37,479 nucleotides of DNA from a bacterium (GTDB lineage: Bacteria > Patescibacteriota > Minisyncoccia > UBA6257 > GWB1-50-10): assembly GCA_030647415.1 (NCBI GenBank), contig JAUSKB010000025.1, positions 1 to 37,479 on the forward strand. Reading direction: 5' to 3'. The translations under genes were made by a program, and so were the position numbers. The notes beneath the pieces are model-generated. The model worked only from the letters and a program-made list of their open reading frames with translations. It was not told where the DNA came from and did no database searches. This document shows positions 1 through 7,097 of the stretch, piece by piece (within the stretch, counting starts at the first letter, position 1; every line of letters starts with the position of its first letter).

Positions 1-213
1 GCTCATGAGTCGCTGCCGCGGCTTCCGGAGCCGCGAATCGACGGAACTTTGGCTTCTGGCATGGGCGACGCATCAGAAAACGATCCGTTGCCGACCAAAA
101 AAATCAACCGAATTACTGCGTTAATCCCTCGCCCGAATAAGTCCTATATTGTTTCTGGTACCGAGGGATTCATTTTCTCGTTTAGGACGGCCGTCCTATT
201 TGGTAAAAGTTGA
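1..213 (+). CDS. 3' end of an unknown ORF (partial)
   Basis: Frame 1 is open from the window edge to a TGA at 211-213, giving 70 residues. The readable end is hydrophilic, then has a short hydrophobic stretch close to the stop (IVSGTEGFIFSF). No family is recognised. The open frame could be chance at this length, although base composition does not argue against coding. The start lies outside the window. Confidence 0.35.
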   Translation, partial: AHESLPRLPEPRIDGTLASGMGDASENDPLPTKKINRITALIPRPNKSYIVSGTEGFIFSFRTAVLFGKS

Positions 214-263
214 CACGATAGGTGATCCATAGTGGCCTGATCACAAAGATATTCTCAATGCGC

Positions 264-269
264 TATACT
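264..269 (+). promoter_or_regulatory. -10 box for the gene at 276 (leaderless)
   Basis: TATACT ends six bases before the ATG at 276, so transcription would start at or next to the start codon. No convincing -35 is seen; a TTGACA at 210-215 is too far upstream. The same spacing recurs before several other genes in this window. Confidence 0.5.
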
Positions 270-275
270 AAACCC

Positions 276-1076
276 ATGACATCCCGCAGTGGGTTCTCGG
301 TGGTCGCGCTTCTCGCCATAGCCGGCGTTCTGGTGGTCGTCGGGGCGGGATATTACTGGTGGGATGCGACGAGCGGCCAGCGAGTCGCCTGCACCCAGGA
401 GGCGAAGATCTGCCCAGACGGGAGCACGGTGGGGCGCACTGGGCTGAAGTGCGAATTTACGGCATGTCCAGAAATCCCCGTGATGACGGGAGCGGAATGC
501 CAAGCGCGCGGGGGAGAGGTAGTAAACACGCTCGCTGGAACGCCTGGCTACCAGCCGTCGGAGGTACTCGGGGAAATTCGTGAGGCGAACTGTCCCTGCG
601 TGTGCGTGAAGCGCGCCGCAACCTCGACTGTGGGAACGGCGGATGACCAGTCGTACCAGGGGGTTATCGCGGAGTTCCTGACGCAGTGGCCGGAAATACA
701 GAAGACGGTTCCCTTCAAGCCCGTGCTCGGCTCGACAAGCTGGGGGGTCACCGCATTTCAATTTCTGACCGGAGACAAATCGCTCTTCCTCGTAGCGTTT
801 GAAGACGGGCACGTTGCAGCTGCAGCGATGGTGCAGATTGTAGCCACACCAGCCAAGAATCTTCGTTCTTTCTCGATTCTTAAAACCGTGCCACCCGACC
901 TGTTTCCACTCACCGCAGATGCCTGGTATGCGTTTCTACGGTATAGCGGTGATCCGTACAAAGCGAAAAACTTTGTGACGAGCGTAGTTCGCGGCACGGA
1001 GGTCATCACCTTCAATGGGTGGGTGGAGGTGCCGGAGAATCCATTTGTGTGGATGGCCCCCACGAAGGTTTTTTAG
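276..1076 (+). CDS. Membrane-anchored protein with Cys-rich motif
   Basis: The protein is 266 aa. An N-terminal transmembrane segment (about residues 7-28, ending GAGYYWW) is followed by an extracytoplasmic part. Near residues 37-64 there is a Cys motif of the form CTQEAKICPDGSTVGRTG...C...C, a short module I associate with surface proteins of Parcubacteria. A second Cys group follows (CQARGG, then CPCVCV). The remainder is not recognised. ATG at 276 is preferred over GTG 222 and ATG 258 because the -10 TATACT lies at 264-269 and the signal-anchor then starts normally. It stands alone upstream of the tuf promoter. Function is unknown; an envelope role is inferred only from topology. Confidence 0.7.
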   Translation: MTSRSGFSVVALLAIAGVLVVVGAGYYWWDATSGQRVACTQEAKICPDGSTVGRTGLKCEFTACPEIPVMTGAECQARGGEVVNTLAGTPGYQPSEVLGEIREANCPCVCVKRAATSTVGTADDQSYQGVIAEFLTQWPEIQKTVPFKPVLGSTSWGVTAFQFLTGDKSLFLVAFEDGHVAAAAMVQIVATPAKNLRSFSILKTVPPDLFPLTADAWYAFLRYSGDPYKAKNFVTSVVRGTEVITFNGWVEVPENPFVWMAPTKVF

Positions 1077-1093
1077 GAAAGAGTTTGTACAGG

Positions 1094-1212
1094 AGTAGAT
1101 AGAGCTATCCACGACGGCACATCTCGGAGTCCCGCCACGGCGGGACGAGAGCGAGGGCGCTTCGCGAGCAATGCGGAGACGCCCGATGACGGAGGGGATA
1201 GCTCTATCTACT
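1094..1212. repeat. 119-nt inverted-repeat element
   Basis: Perfect 17-bp inverted arms lie at 1094-1110 and 1196-1212 (AGTAGATAGAGCTATCC and its complement). They enclose an 85-nt GC-rich centre with its own hairpin (TCCCGCC/GGCGGGA, 1131-1146). There is no ORF inside. The element lies between the membrane-protein gene and the tuf promoter. It may act as a terminator or be a small non-autonomous element; it does not match the operon families A-G. Confidence 0.6.
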
Positions 1213-1235
1213 GTTATCCACACCCCGCGCTCTAT

Positions 1236-1264
1236 TTGACATATTCGGAGGTTTCGGCGAGAAT
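1236..1264 (+). promoter_or_regulatory. Promoter of the tuf-ribosomal operon
   Basis: TTGACA at 1236-1241 is followed after 17 bases by GAGAAT at 1259-1264, a 6/6 -35 and a 4/6 -10. Transcription would start near 1272, giving a leader of about 120 nt that carries a hairpin (1274-1298) and a family A palindrome. It is the strongest sigma70-like promoter before tuf. Confidence 0.6.
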
Positions 1265-1273
1265 ACCCCCACA

Positions 1274-1381
1274 GTAGTAATAAGGTCGAACCTACTACAT
1301 AACGAACAACAAACAACCAACGACGGACAACGGCAGGCAGCTGGCAGATTTTTGTCGGTTGTAGGTTGTTGGTCGTCAGTT
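1274..1381 (+). repeat. tuf leader: hairpin plus family A palindrome
   Basis: 1274-1298 can fold as GTAGT...ACTAC with an inner AGGT/ACCT stem. From 1301 a family A left arm rich in AAC and CAAC words is matched at 1354-1381 by a right arm rich in GTTG words (imperfect complement). The right arm ends about 12 bases before the tuf ATG. No Shine-Dalgarno is seen. Confidence 0.55.
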
Positions 1382-1392
1382 ACCCACTTTTT

Positions 1393-2592
1393 ATGGCAGA
1401 AAAAGAGAAGTTCCAGCGAACGAAGCCTCACGTGAACGTGGGGACCATCGGGCACGTGGACCACGGCAAGACCACCTTGACCGCGGCCATCACGCACGTG
1501 CTCCACATGAAAGGTCTGGCAAGGAAGGTGGAGACGGTCGACATGATCGACAACGCGCCGGAGGAGCGGGCGCGCGGCATCACGATCGCCCTCCACCACT
1601 CCGAGTATGAGTCCGAGAAGCGGCACTACGCGCACATCGACGCGCCCGGCCACGCGGACTACATCAAGAACATGATTACGGGAGCCGCCCAGATGGACGG
1701 CGCGGTGCTCGTGGTTTCCGCCGCAGACGGCCCCATGCCGCAGACGCGCGAGCACATCCTCCTGGCACGCCAGGTCGGCGTACCCGCCATCGTTGTGTTC
1801 CTCAATAAGTGCGATATGGTAGACGACCCCGAGCTCATCGACCTCGTGGAATCCGAGATACGAGAGCTTCTGAAAAAGTACCAGTTCCCAGGCGACACAA
1901 CCCCCATCATCCGCGGGTCGGCCCTGAAGGCGCTCGGAGCGAAGTCGCCGGATGACGAGGTAGCGAAGCCCATCCTTGAACTCATTGCGGCACTCGACAA
2001 CTTCATTCCGGAGCCGGTGCGCGACATCGACAAGCCGTTCCTGATGCCCATCGAGGACATCTTCTCGATTGAGGGTCGTGGCACCGTCGTGACCGGCCGC
2101 GCAGAGCGCGGCATCCTCAAGGTGAACGAGGAGGTCGAGGTGATTGGGCTCAAGCCCACGCAGAAGACGGTTGCAACCGGTATCGAGATGTTCCAGAAGC
2201 TCCTCGACGAGGCGCGCGCGGGCGATAACGTCGGAATCCTCCTGCGGGGTCTGAAGAAGGAGGATGTGGAGCGCGGTCAGGTCATCGCGAAGCCCGGTTC
2301 GGTCACCCCGCACACGGAGTTCACCGCGGAGATTTATGTGCTTTCGAAGGAAGAGGGCGGTCGGCACACCCCGTTCTTCAAAGGCTACAAGCCGCAGTTT
2401 TACATCCGGACGACCGATGTAACCGGCGAGGTGGTCCTCCCCGAGGGCACCGAGATGGTTATGCCGGGTGACACCGTCTCCATTACCGTGAAGCTCATCG
2501 CGCCGGTGGCGCTCGAAGAGAAGCAACGGTTCGCAATCAGAGAGGGAGGCAAAACGGTCGGGGCAGGTGCCGTCACGAAGATCATTAAGTAA
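1393..2592 (+). CDS. tuf: Elongation factor Tu
   Basis: EF-Tu (399 aa) brings aminoacyl-tRNA to the ribosomal A site as a GTP complex. G1 is GHVDHGKT, G4 is NKCD and G5 is SALKA. The G3 motif reads DAPGH where most bacteria have DCPGH. The switch I region reads [13 protein letters not shown], which departs from the usual GITINTAHVEYE. Domains 2 and 3 run to the C-terminal end ([13 protein letters not shown]) at full family length. The start is ATG 1393, giving [20 protein letters not shown]; the upstream in-frame TTG at 1366 lies in the leader palindrome. It heads the ribosomal operon without rpsL, rpsG or fusA in front. Confidence 0.97.
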   Translation: MAEKEKFQRTKPHVNVGTIGHVDHGKTTLTAAITHVLHMKGLARKVETVDMIDNAPEERARGITIALHHSEYESEKRHYAHIDAPGHADYIKNMITGAAQMDGAVLVVSAADGPMPQTREHILLARQVGVPAIVVFLNKCDMVDDPELIDLVESEIRELLKKYQFPGDTTPIIRGSALKALGAKSPDDEVAKPILELIAALDNFIPEPVRDIDKPFLMPIEDIFSIEGRGTVVTGRAERGILKVNEEVEVIGLKPTQKTVATGIEMFQKLLDEARAGDNVGILLRGLKKEDVERGQVIAKPGSVTPHTEFTAEIYVLSKEEGGRHTPFFKGYKPQFYIRTTDVTGEVVLPEGTEMVMPGDTVSITVKLIAPVALEEKQRFAIREGGKTVGAGAVTKIIK

Positions 2593-2593
2593 C

Positions 2594-2677
2594 TAACAAC
2601 CAACGACTGACGACCAACAACAGCCCACTTCAGAATTCGTTGTTGGTCGTAGGTTGTTGGTCGTAGGTTGTGCGTTA
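2594..2677 (+). repeat. Family A palindrome, tuf-rpsJ spacer
   Basis: The left arm (TAACAACCAACGACTGACG...) starts two bases after the tuf stop. The right arm (GTTGTTGGTCGTAGGTTG, then a partial second copy) ends eight bases before the rpsJ ATG. The arms are imperfect complements. Nothing else is in the spacer and there is no Shine-Dalgarno. Confidence 0.75.
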
Positions 2678-2684
2678 ACCAGTC

Positions 2685-3020
2685 ATGGCAAGAAAAGACG
2701 AGGAACTTACAAAAGAACAACGCCTTCGACTTCGTGTCAAATCATATGACGCGAAGCTCATCGATAACTCGGTCCGGCAAATCATCGAGGCCATCCGCCG
2801 CCAGGGCGGCGAGGTGATCGGTCCGGTACCGCTCCCCACGGAATTCAAACGGTACACCGTAAACCGCTCGACGTTCGTGCATAAAAAGTCCGGGGAGCAG
2901 TTCGAGATGCGGGTGCACAAGCGCCTCATCGACATTCCGTCGCCGAGTCAGAAGATTATCGAATCGCTGACCGACCTGAACCTGCCCGCCGGTGTTGATG
3001 TGGAGATTAAGATGGGGTGA
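2685..3020 (+). CDS. rpsJ: 30S ribosomal protein S10
   Basis: S10 (111 aa) is a component of the 30S head. The core is recognisable from RLRVKSYDAKLIDNSV through GPVPLPTEFKRYTVNRS and the VHKRLIDI segment. The usual family length is about 102 aa; the extra residues are a charged N-terminus (MARKDEELTKEQ). The start is ATG 2685, just after the family A right arm. It is the first gene of the classical S10 block, but a separate promoter and attenuator-like leader follow before rplC. Confidence 0.95.
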   Translation: MARKDEELTKEQRLRLRVKSYDAKLIDNSVRQIIEAIRRQGGEVIGPVPLPTEFKRYTVNRSTFVHKKSGEQFEMRVHKRLIDIPSPSQKIIESLTDLNLPAGVDVEIKMG

Positions 3021-3069
3021 TTGAGTGACCCAATCATGACAAAAACCCAGAATGGTCCAACACGATACC

Positions 3070-3098
3070 TTGACGGCGGAACCGTGGTAGGGTAGGAT
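3070..3098 (+). promoter_or_regulatory. Promoter for rplC and downstream genes
   Basis: TTGACG (3070-3075), exactly 17 bases, then TAGGAT (3093-3098). The start would be near 3105, about 195 nt upstream of rplC. A hairpin with a T-run follows at 3134-3160, so the promoter appears to feed an attenuated leader. Confidence 0.6.
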
Positions 3099-3133
3099 TT
3101 TCCTGGTTGGCCCGCGGCAATGCCGTATGAAGG

Positions 3134-3160
3134 ACAGCAGGGCGGTCCCCTGTTGTTTTT
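3134..3160 (+). terminator. Attenuator-like terminator in the rplC leader
   Basis: ACAGCAGGG (3134-3142) pairs with CCCTGTTGT (3148-3156) with one G-U pair and a 5-nt loop, and is followed by T's to 3160. It lies about 30 nt after the predicted start and well before rplC, as expected of a premature terminator. The upstream CGCGGCAATGCCG could form a competing structure. No known ribosomal leader family is recognised. Confidence 0.55.
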
Positions 3161-3167
3161 ATGTCAC

Positions 3168-3255
3168 GAGGCTCGGCCTCGTGATGCCGAGGCCAGCAGG
3201 ACGAGGCGCGGGAGGCTCGGCCTCGTGATGCCGAGGCCAGCAGGACGAGGCGCGG
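3168..3255 (+). repeat. Tandem 44-nt duplication in the rplC leader
   Basis: Two identical 44-nt units lie head to tail at 3168-3211 and 3212-3255. Each contains a GGCCTCG/CGAGGCC inverted repeat with a 6-nt loop. The GC-rich copies lie between the attenuator hairpin and the rplC start and contain no ORF that resembles a known protein. Confidence 0.85.
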
Positions 3256-3298
3256 AAAATATGACGGATACCCCAGTTTTTGTATGTGCATATATAGT

Positions 3299-3757
3299 AT
3301 GTCAAAAATTCTTGCAAAGAAGATACGAATGACCCAGCTCTGGCGAAACGACGCCGTCCTGCCGGTTACCGTACTTTCCTATTGTGGCCTGGAAGCGCAA
3401 CTTCCGGCTTTTACCGAGCTTACGCCCGGCATGAAGGTGCGGATATCCGGTACCTCGAAGGGGAAGGGATACCAAGGTGTGGTGAAGCGGCATGGATTCC
3501 ACGGCGGACCAAAATCGCACGGGCAGAAGAACCGTCTTCGCGCTCCCGGATCAATCGGCAGCACTGCGCCGCAGCGGGTGATTAAGGGCCGCCGCATGGC
3601 CGGTCACATGGGCGCGGTTCGCGTGACGGTACGGAACCTTACCGTCGTCGCAGTTGATGCCGAAGCGCGGACCATATCGGTCCGCGGCGCCGTTCCAGGC
3701 ATGCGGGGGAGCAAAATCGAGATTCGGCAAGCTACAGCATTAAGCACTAAATCCTAA
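3299..3757 (+). CDS. rplC: 50S ribosomal protein L3, unusually short
   Basis: L3 (152 aa) nucleates early 50S assembly near the peptidyl-transferase centre. The N-terminal MSKILAKKIRMTQLW and the core GTSKGKGYQGVVKRHGFHGG, PGSIGS, KGRRMAGHMG and RGAVPGMRGS are all present, so the rRNA-contacting loop is intact. About 57 residues are missing between PVTVLSYCGLEAQ and ELTPGMKVRISGT compared with the roughly 209-aa family norm, which removes much of the first beta-barrel region. I see no frameshift. The last residues (ALSTKS) and the stop come from the following family B element. The start is ATG 3299, five codons after an in-frame ATG at 3284; TATATA lies just upstream. Confidence 0.93.
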   Translation: MSKILAKKIRMTQLWRNDAVLPVTVLSYCGLEAQLPAFTELTPGMKVRISGTSKGKGYQGVVKRHGFHGGPKSHGQKNRLRAPGSIGSTAPQRVIKGRRMAGHMGAVRVTVRNLTVVAVDAEARTISVRGAVPGMRGSKIEIRQATALSTKS

Positions 3758-3924
3758 ATTCGAAATCCTAAATGGTTCGACGAGCTCATCATCCCGAGCG
3801 AAGCCGAGGGACAAATCCAAAATCCTAATGATCCAATTCGAAACAATGCCTCGCTTCCCAGAATTTCGTTTAGAATTTCGGATTTCGATATTGTTTAGAG
3901 TTTAGAATTTCGGATTTAGAATTT
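3742..3924 (+). repeat. Family B palindrome with C core, rplC-rplD spacer
   Basis: The left arm (CACTAAATCCTAAATTCGAA) overlaps the end of rplC. The right arm of GGATTTAGAATTT words ends ten bases before rplD. In the middle lies a GGTTCGACGAGCTCATCATC...GAAGCCGAGGGA block (core C) that also occurs at about 10316 and, in a close variant, inside lepA. There is no Shine-Dalgarno. Confidence 0.75.
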
Positions 3925-3934
3925 ACCAGTACCT

Positions 3935-4633
3935 ATGCCAACCATTTCAATCATGAACCCAGATGGTGCCGAAGTCGGCACGATGAACCTGCCCGAGCGG
4001 CTTTTTGGCGTCCACTGGAACGCCGACTTGGTGCACCAGGTCATGGTCGCCGAGCGTTCGAACCGCCGACAGCCCCTCGCGCACACAAAGGACCGGAGCG
4101 AGGTTGCGGGCGGTGGGCGGAAGCCCTGGAAGCAGAAGCACACCGGTCGCGCGCGAGCAAGCTCGTCACGCTCGCCGCTTTGGTCCGGCGGTGGCATCAC
4201 GTTCGGGCCACGGAACGACCGCAATTTCACGAAGAAGGTGAACGTGAAGATGCGCCGCACGGCGCTCGCCGTCGTGCTCTCGCGGAAGCTCACGGATGGG
4301 GAAGTTCGAGTCGTCGACTCGTTCGTGCCTCGGGAGCCGAAGACCAAGGTGGTCGCCGCCATGCTTCGCCGCGTCGTCGGCGTCGCCGGTGAATCACTCT
4401 GTGTCGTTCCCGCGGGGAGCACCGCAGCATTCCGCGCGGCACGAAACATTCGGAAAACTGCCGTGGTCACGGCATCGGGCGTTAATCTCTCTGCGTGCCT
4501 CGAGCACCGATACCTCGTTTTCGACCGGAAGGGGCTCGACGCATTCATTGAAGCGCAAAACTCTAAGCACGAAGCCCGAAACCCTAAACAAATCCGAAAT
4601 ACGAAACCTCAAATCCGAAACAAATCCGTTTAG
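3935..4633 (+). CDS. rplD: 50S ribosomal protein L4
   Basis: L4 (232 aa) binds 23S rRNA and lines the exit tunnel; in E. coli it also autoregulates the S10 operon. The tunnel loop is seen as TKDRSEVAGGGRKPWKQKHTG and SRSPLWSGGGITFGP. The body ends near residue 206. The following tail (QNSKHEARNPKQIRNTKP...) is not L4-like and is the translated left arm of a family B element, which also provides the stop codon. The start is ATG 3935 (MPTISIMNPDG), just after a family B right arm. The tail appears to be an acquired extension. Confidence 0.95.
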   Translation: MPTISIMNPDGAEVGTMNLPERLFGVHWNADLVHQVMVAERSNRRQPLAHTKDRSEVAGGGRKPWKQKHTGRARASSSRSPLWSGGGITFGPRNDRNFTKKVNVKMRRTALAVVLSRKLTDGEVRVVDSFVPREPKTKVVAAMLRRVVGVAGESLCVVPAGSTAAFRAARNIRKTAVVTASGVNLSACLEHRYLVFDRKGLDAFIEAQNSKHEARNPKQIRNTKPQIRNKSV

Positions 4634-4684
4634 AATTTCGGATTTCGATATTGTTTAGAGTTTAGAATTTAGGATTTAGAATTT
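4556..4684 (+). repeat. Family B palindrome, rplD 3' end to rplW
   Basis: The A-rich left arm lies inside the rplD reading frame (from about 4556) and encodes the last 26 or so residues. The T-rich right arm (TTTAGAGTTTAGAATTTAGG) runs to 4684, ten bases before rplW. The right half is nearly identical to that at 3885-3924. Confidence 0.75.
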
Positions 4685-4694
4685 ACCAGCAACT

Positions 4695-5024
4695 ATGGCA
4701 TCGAAACCAAAAACAGAACATTCCGGCGCATCTTCACCAGAGGCACTCGTCCGCTACATCGGCGTCATCGAACGCCCGCACATGAGCGAAAAGGCCTACC
4801 GGCTCGCCGCGTTACGTCAGTACGTGTTTGTTATCGGCAAGCGTGCCACGAAGCGGCAGGTCCAGGAGGCGGTTGAGCGTCGGTATGGTGTTACGGTAAT
4901 CGCGGTCCAGACCATGCGCGACCGGCGTAAGTCCCGCCGTTGGCGCGGGGTGGAGCGGACGCTGACGCCGCGGAAAAAGGCAATTGTCACCCTTCCCGAG
5001 GGTCAAAAGCTCGAACTCGCATGA
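4695..5024 (+). CDS. rplW: 50S ribosomal protein L23
   Basis: L23 (109 aa) sits at the tunnel exit, where it docks trigger factor and SRP. The family signature is visible in IERPHMSEKAYRLA, YVFVIGKRATKRQVQEAVE and VQTMRDRRKSRRW. The N-terminus carries about 20 extra polar residues. The stop overlaps the start of rplB by the four bases ATGA (5021-5024), so the two are translationally coupled. This is one of the few junctions here without a palindrome. Confidence 0.95.
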   Translation: MASKPKTEHSGASSPEALVRYIGVIERPHMSEKAYRLAALRQYVFVIGKRATKRQVQEAVERRYGVTVIAVQTMRDRRKSRRWRGVERTLTPRKKAIVTLPEGQKLELA

Positions 5025-5845
5025 AATCCTACCATCCCAGCTCACCGGGCCGGCGGCAGATGACCGTCGTCGACTACTCGCCGCTCACGTCGGGCACGCC
5101 CCGGCGGAAGTCGCTCACGCATCGCATTACCCGCAAGGCAGGGCGCAACCACTCGGGCCGTATCACCGTTCGCCACCAGGGCGGCGGTGAGAAGCGGCTG
5201 TACCGTACCGTTGATTTCACCGGTGGTCCCGGTGGCGTGTCGGGGCAGGTGCTGTCCATTGAGTACGACCCGTACCGCACGGCATTTATCGCATTCGTTG
5301 CATACCGGAGTGGTGAGCGCCGCTATATCCTTGCGCCGGACGGCCTCGTAGCCGGGGAAACAATACTGAATGGTCCCGAGGCACCGCTCACCGTAGGCTG
5401 CCGGACCTCGCTTGGTCGGATTCCCGCCGGTTCGTTCGTGCACAACGTGGAGATTCGGCCGAACGGCGGCGGGCAGCTTGCGCGGTCCGCGGGCGTGTCG
5501 GTGCAAATCCTGGCTACCGAGGAGGGGCTCACGCTTCTGAAGCTCGCCTCGGGTGAGACGCGGAAGGTGCCCTCGGCGTGCGCCGCATCGATTGGCCAGG
5601 TATCGAACCGCGACCACAATCTCACCGTCTTCGGAAAAGCAGGCCGCTCGCGATGGGTCGGCATTCGCCCCACGGTCCGCGGCAAGGTCATGAACCCGCG
5701 CGACCACCCCTATGGCGGCGGCGAAGGCCGCACGCAACGCGGTACTCGACGTCCGAAGACGAAGTGGGGTAAAATCACCGGTGGTCGAAGGACACGCAAT
5801 CCGAAGAAGTGGTCAAGCGCGCTGATTGTGAAGCGCCGAAAATAA
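5021..5845 (+). CDS. rplB: 50S ribosomal protein L2
   Basis: L2 (274 aa) is needed for subunit association and peptidyl transfer. Visible signatures are GRNHSGRITVRHQGGGEKR, the barrel segment EYDPYRTAFIA, and the C-terminal RGKVMNPRDHPYGGGEGR with the conserved HPYGGGEG. The length matches the family. The ATG at 5021 overlaps the rplW stop; longer in-frame starts lie inside rplW and are not needed. A family D palindrome follows the stop. Confidence 0.97.
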   Translation: MKSYHPSSPGRRQMTVVDYSPLTSGTPRRKSLTHRITRKAGRNHSGRITVRHQGGGEKRLYRTVDFTGGPGGVSGQVLSIEYDPYRTAFIAFVAYRSGERRYILAPDGLVAGETILNGPEAPLTVGCRTSLGRIPAGSFVHNVEIRPNGGGQLARSAGVSVQILATEEGLTLLKLASGETRKVPSACAASIGQVSNRDHNLTVFGKAGRSRWVGIRPTVRGKVMNPRDHPYGGGEGRTQRGTRRPKTKWGKITGGRRTRNPKKWSSALIVKRRK

Positions 5846-5848
5846 TGT

Positions 5849-5954
5849 GATACCAATATGCTAATTCATTCGAATGATACAAATAATACGAATATGGGCC
5901 CCATCGAGCCATTCGTATGATTGGTATCATTCGTACCATTCGTATATTGGTATC
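5849..5954 (+). repeat. Family D palindrome copy 1, rplB-rpsS spacer
   Basis: GATACCAATAT at 5849-5859 is the exact complement of ATATTGGTATC at 5944-5954, with further pairing of the ATTCGAATGATAC words inward. It starts four bases after the rplB stop and ends eight bases before the rpsS ATG. The outer arms match copies at 6977 and 10727; the middle (GGGCCCCATCGAG) is unique. Confidence 0.88.
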
Positions 5955-5962
5955 GTAATCAA

Positions 5963-6286
5963 ATGTCACGAAGCTCTAAAAAAGGCCCGTGGGTAGACCC
6001 CCGGCTCGTAGAAAAGATAGCAAAGCTCGGTGCGAAGCCGGGCGACCAGACGGTCATAAAGACCTGGTCACGGTCGTCGGAGCTCGCGCCCGAGATGGTC
6101 GGGCTCACGTTTGCCGTCCATAACGGGAAGGATTTCATCGAGGTCCGTGTGACAGAGGATATGGTTGGCCACCGCCTCGGTGAGTTCTCGCCGACCCGCA
6201 AGTTTATTCGGCACGGCGGGAAGATGCAGAAGGATCTCGAGCAGTCGAAGGCGGCCACGCCCGCCGCAACACCCGCGAAGAAATAG
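5963..6286 (+). CDS. rpsS: 30S ribosomal protein S19
   Basis: S19 (107 aa) binds 16S rRNA in the 30S head with S13. The signatures [35 protein letters not shown] and GEFSPTRKF are clear. An Ala/Pro/Lys-rich tail ([12 protein letters not shown]) extends past the usual end of about 92 residues. The start is ATG 5963; the upstream extension from 5921 lies in the palindrome. The G of its TAG stop is the first base of a family E left arm. Confidence 0.96.
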   Translation: MSRSSKKGPWVDPRLVEKIAKLGAKPGDQTVIKTWSRSSELAPEMVGLTFAVHNGKDFIEVRVTEDMVGHRLGEFSPTRKFIRHGGKMQKDLEQSKAATPAATPAKK

Positions 6287-6434
6287 AGTAATCGCGAATA
6301 ATGCTAATGCAATCCGTAATAATGCGAATGAAACAAGTAATCACGAATAATGCGAATAGCAGATATAATAATGTGAATGAAATGCGCATGTATTCGCATT
6401 ATTTGAGTTAAATTAGCATTATTCGCGATTACTC
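6286..6434 (+). repeat. Family E palindrome copy 1, rpsS-rplV spacer
   Basis: Perfect 23-bp inverted arms lie at 6286-6308 and 6412-6434 (left begins GAGTAATCGCGAATAATG). The left arm begins with the last base of the rpsS stop and the right arm ends two bases before the rplV ATG. The interior holds further AATAATGCGAAT and ATTCGCATTATT words that can pair. There is no Shine-Dalgarno. Confidence 0.92.
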
Positions 6435-6436
6435 CT

Positions 6437-6973
6437 ATGATTACCGCAACCGCAAAACTCCGCTATCTGAAGATTACGCCTCGCAAGGCGCGGTTCGTGG
6501 TGGACACGATTCGTGGGTGCTCGGTAAACGTTGCGGAGGCGCGGCTTTTAGTCTCCCCGCAGCGCTCGAGCGCACCGATTTTGAAGCTCCTCCGGTCCGC
6601 CGTTGCGAACGCGCGACAGAACGCGAAGCTCGACCCCGCAAAGCTCGTTATCACGGAGATCCGTGTCGACCAGGGGCCGAAGACAGGTCGCTGGATGCCG
6701 CGGGCCCGCGGTTCGGCGGGGCTTATTGAGCGGAAGAGCTGCCACATCTCGATCGTGCTCGCGGAATCGGCGACGGTGAAGTTGCCACGCTACACGATTG
6801 TTGCACCGGCGCACCCGATGAAGAAGAAGCACGAGCACAAGAAGGCGGGAAAGAGGAAGGTGCCGCACGCGGCGGCCGAGACGGGAGATACCGAGAAGCA
6901 CGATGAGGTCGGACCGGTGCCGAAACCCGGGAAGGGCTACCTGAAGCGGATGTTCCGGCGGAAGAGCGTGTAG
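6437..6973 (+). CDS. rplV: 50S ribosomal protein L22 with C-terminal extension
   Basis: L22 (178 aa) lines the exit tunnel. The core is residues 1-115 or so: KLRYLKITPRKARFVVDTIR, VANARQNAKLDP and the tunnel hairpin GRWMPRARGSAGLI. The family is usually about 110 aa; here a Lys/His/Glu-rich tail of about 60 residues follows, ending KGYLKRMFRRKSV. L22 tails of this type are, from memory, seen in other Parcubacteria. The start ATG 6437 is two bases after the family E arm. A family D element follows the stop. Confidence 0.95.
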   Translation: MITATAKLRYLKITPRKARFVVDTIRGCSVNVAEARLLVSPQRSSAPILKLLRSAVANARQNAKLDPAKLVITEIRVDQGPKTGRWMPRARGSAGLIERKSCHISIVLAESATVKLPRYTIVAPAHPMKKKHEHKKAGKRKVPHAAAETGDTEKHDEVGPVPKPGKGYLKRMFRRKSV

Positions 6974-6976
6974 TGC

Positions 6977-7086
6977 GATACCAATATGCTAATTCATTCG
7001 AATGATACGAATAATACGAATTATGGATGTGAATTGTGGAATATTCGTATGATTCGCATCATTCGTACCATTCGTATATTGGTATC
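6977..7086 (+). repeat. Family D palindrome copy 2, rplV-rpsC spacer
   Basis: The outer arms GATACCAATAT and ATATTGGTATC are identical to copy 1. It starts four bases after the rplV stop and ends 11 bases before rpsC. The interior is close to copy 3 (10727) and differs from copy 1. Confidence 0.88.
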
Positions 7087-7097
7087 ATAATCTCTCC

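Noticed and set aside
1204-2526. Long ORF on the - strand opposite tuf (440 codons)
   Set aside because: It is the antisense shadow of a highly biased GC-rich gene; the product is a low-complexity His/Arg/Leu-rich sequence with no domain, and tuf is certain on the other strand.
3168-3255. Possible CRISPR array
   Set aside because: Only two head-to-tail 44-nt units with no spacer between them, and no cas gene in the window.
3120-3332. 70-codon ORF covering the duplicated leader before rplC
   Set aside because: It is made of the tandem repeat, is Arg-rich, overlaps the attenuator hairpin and the rplC start, and has no start signal of the kinds seen here.
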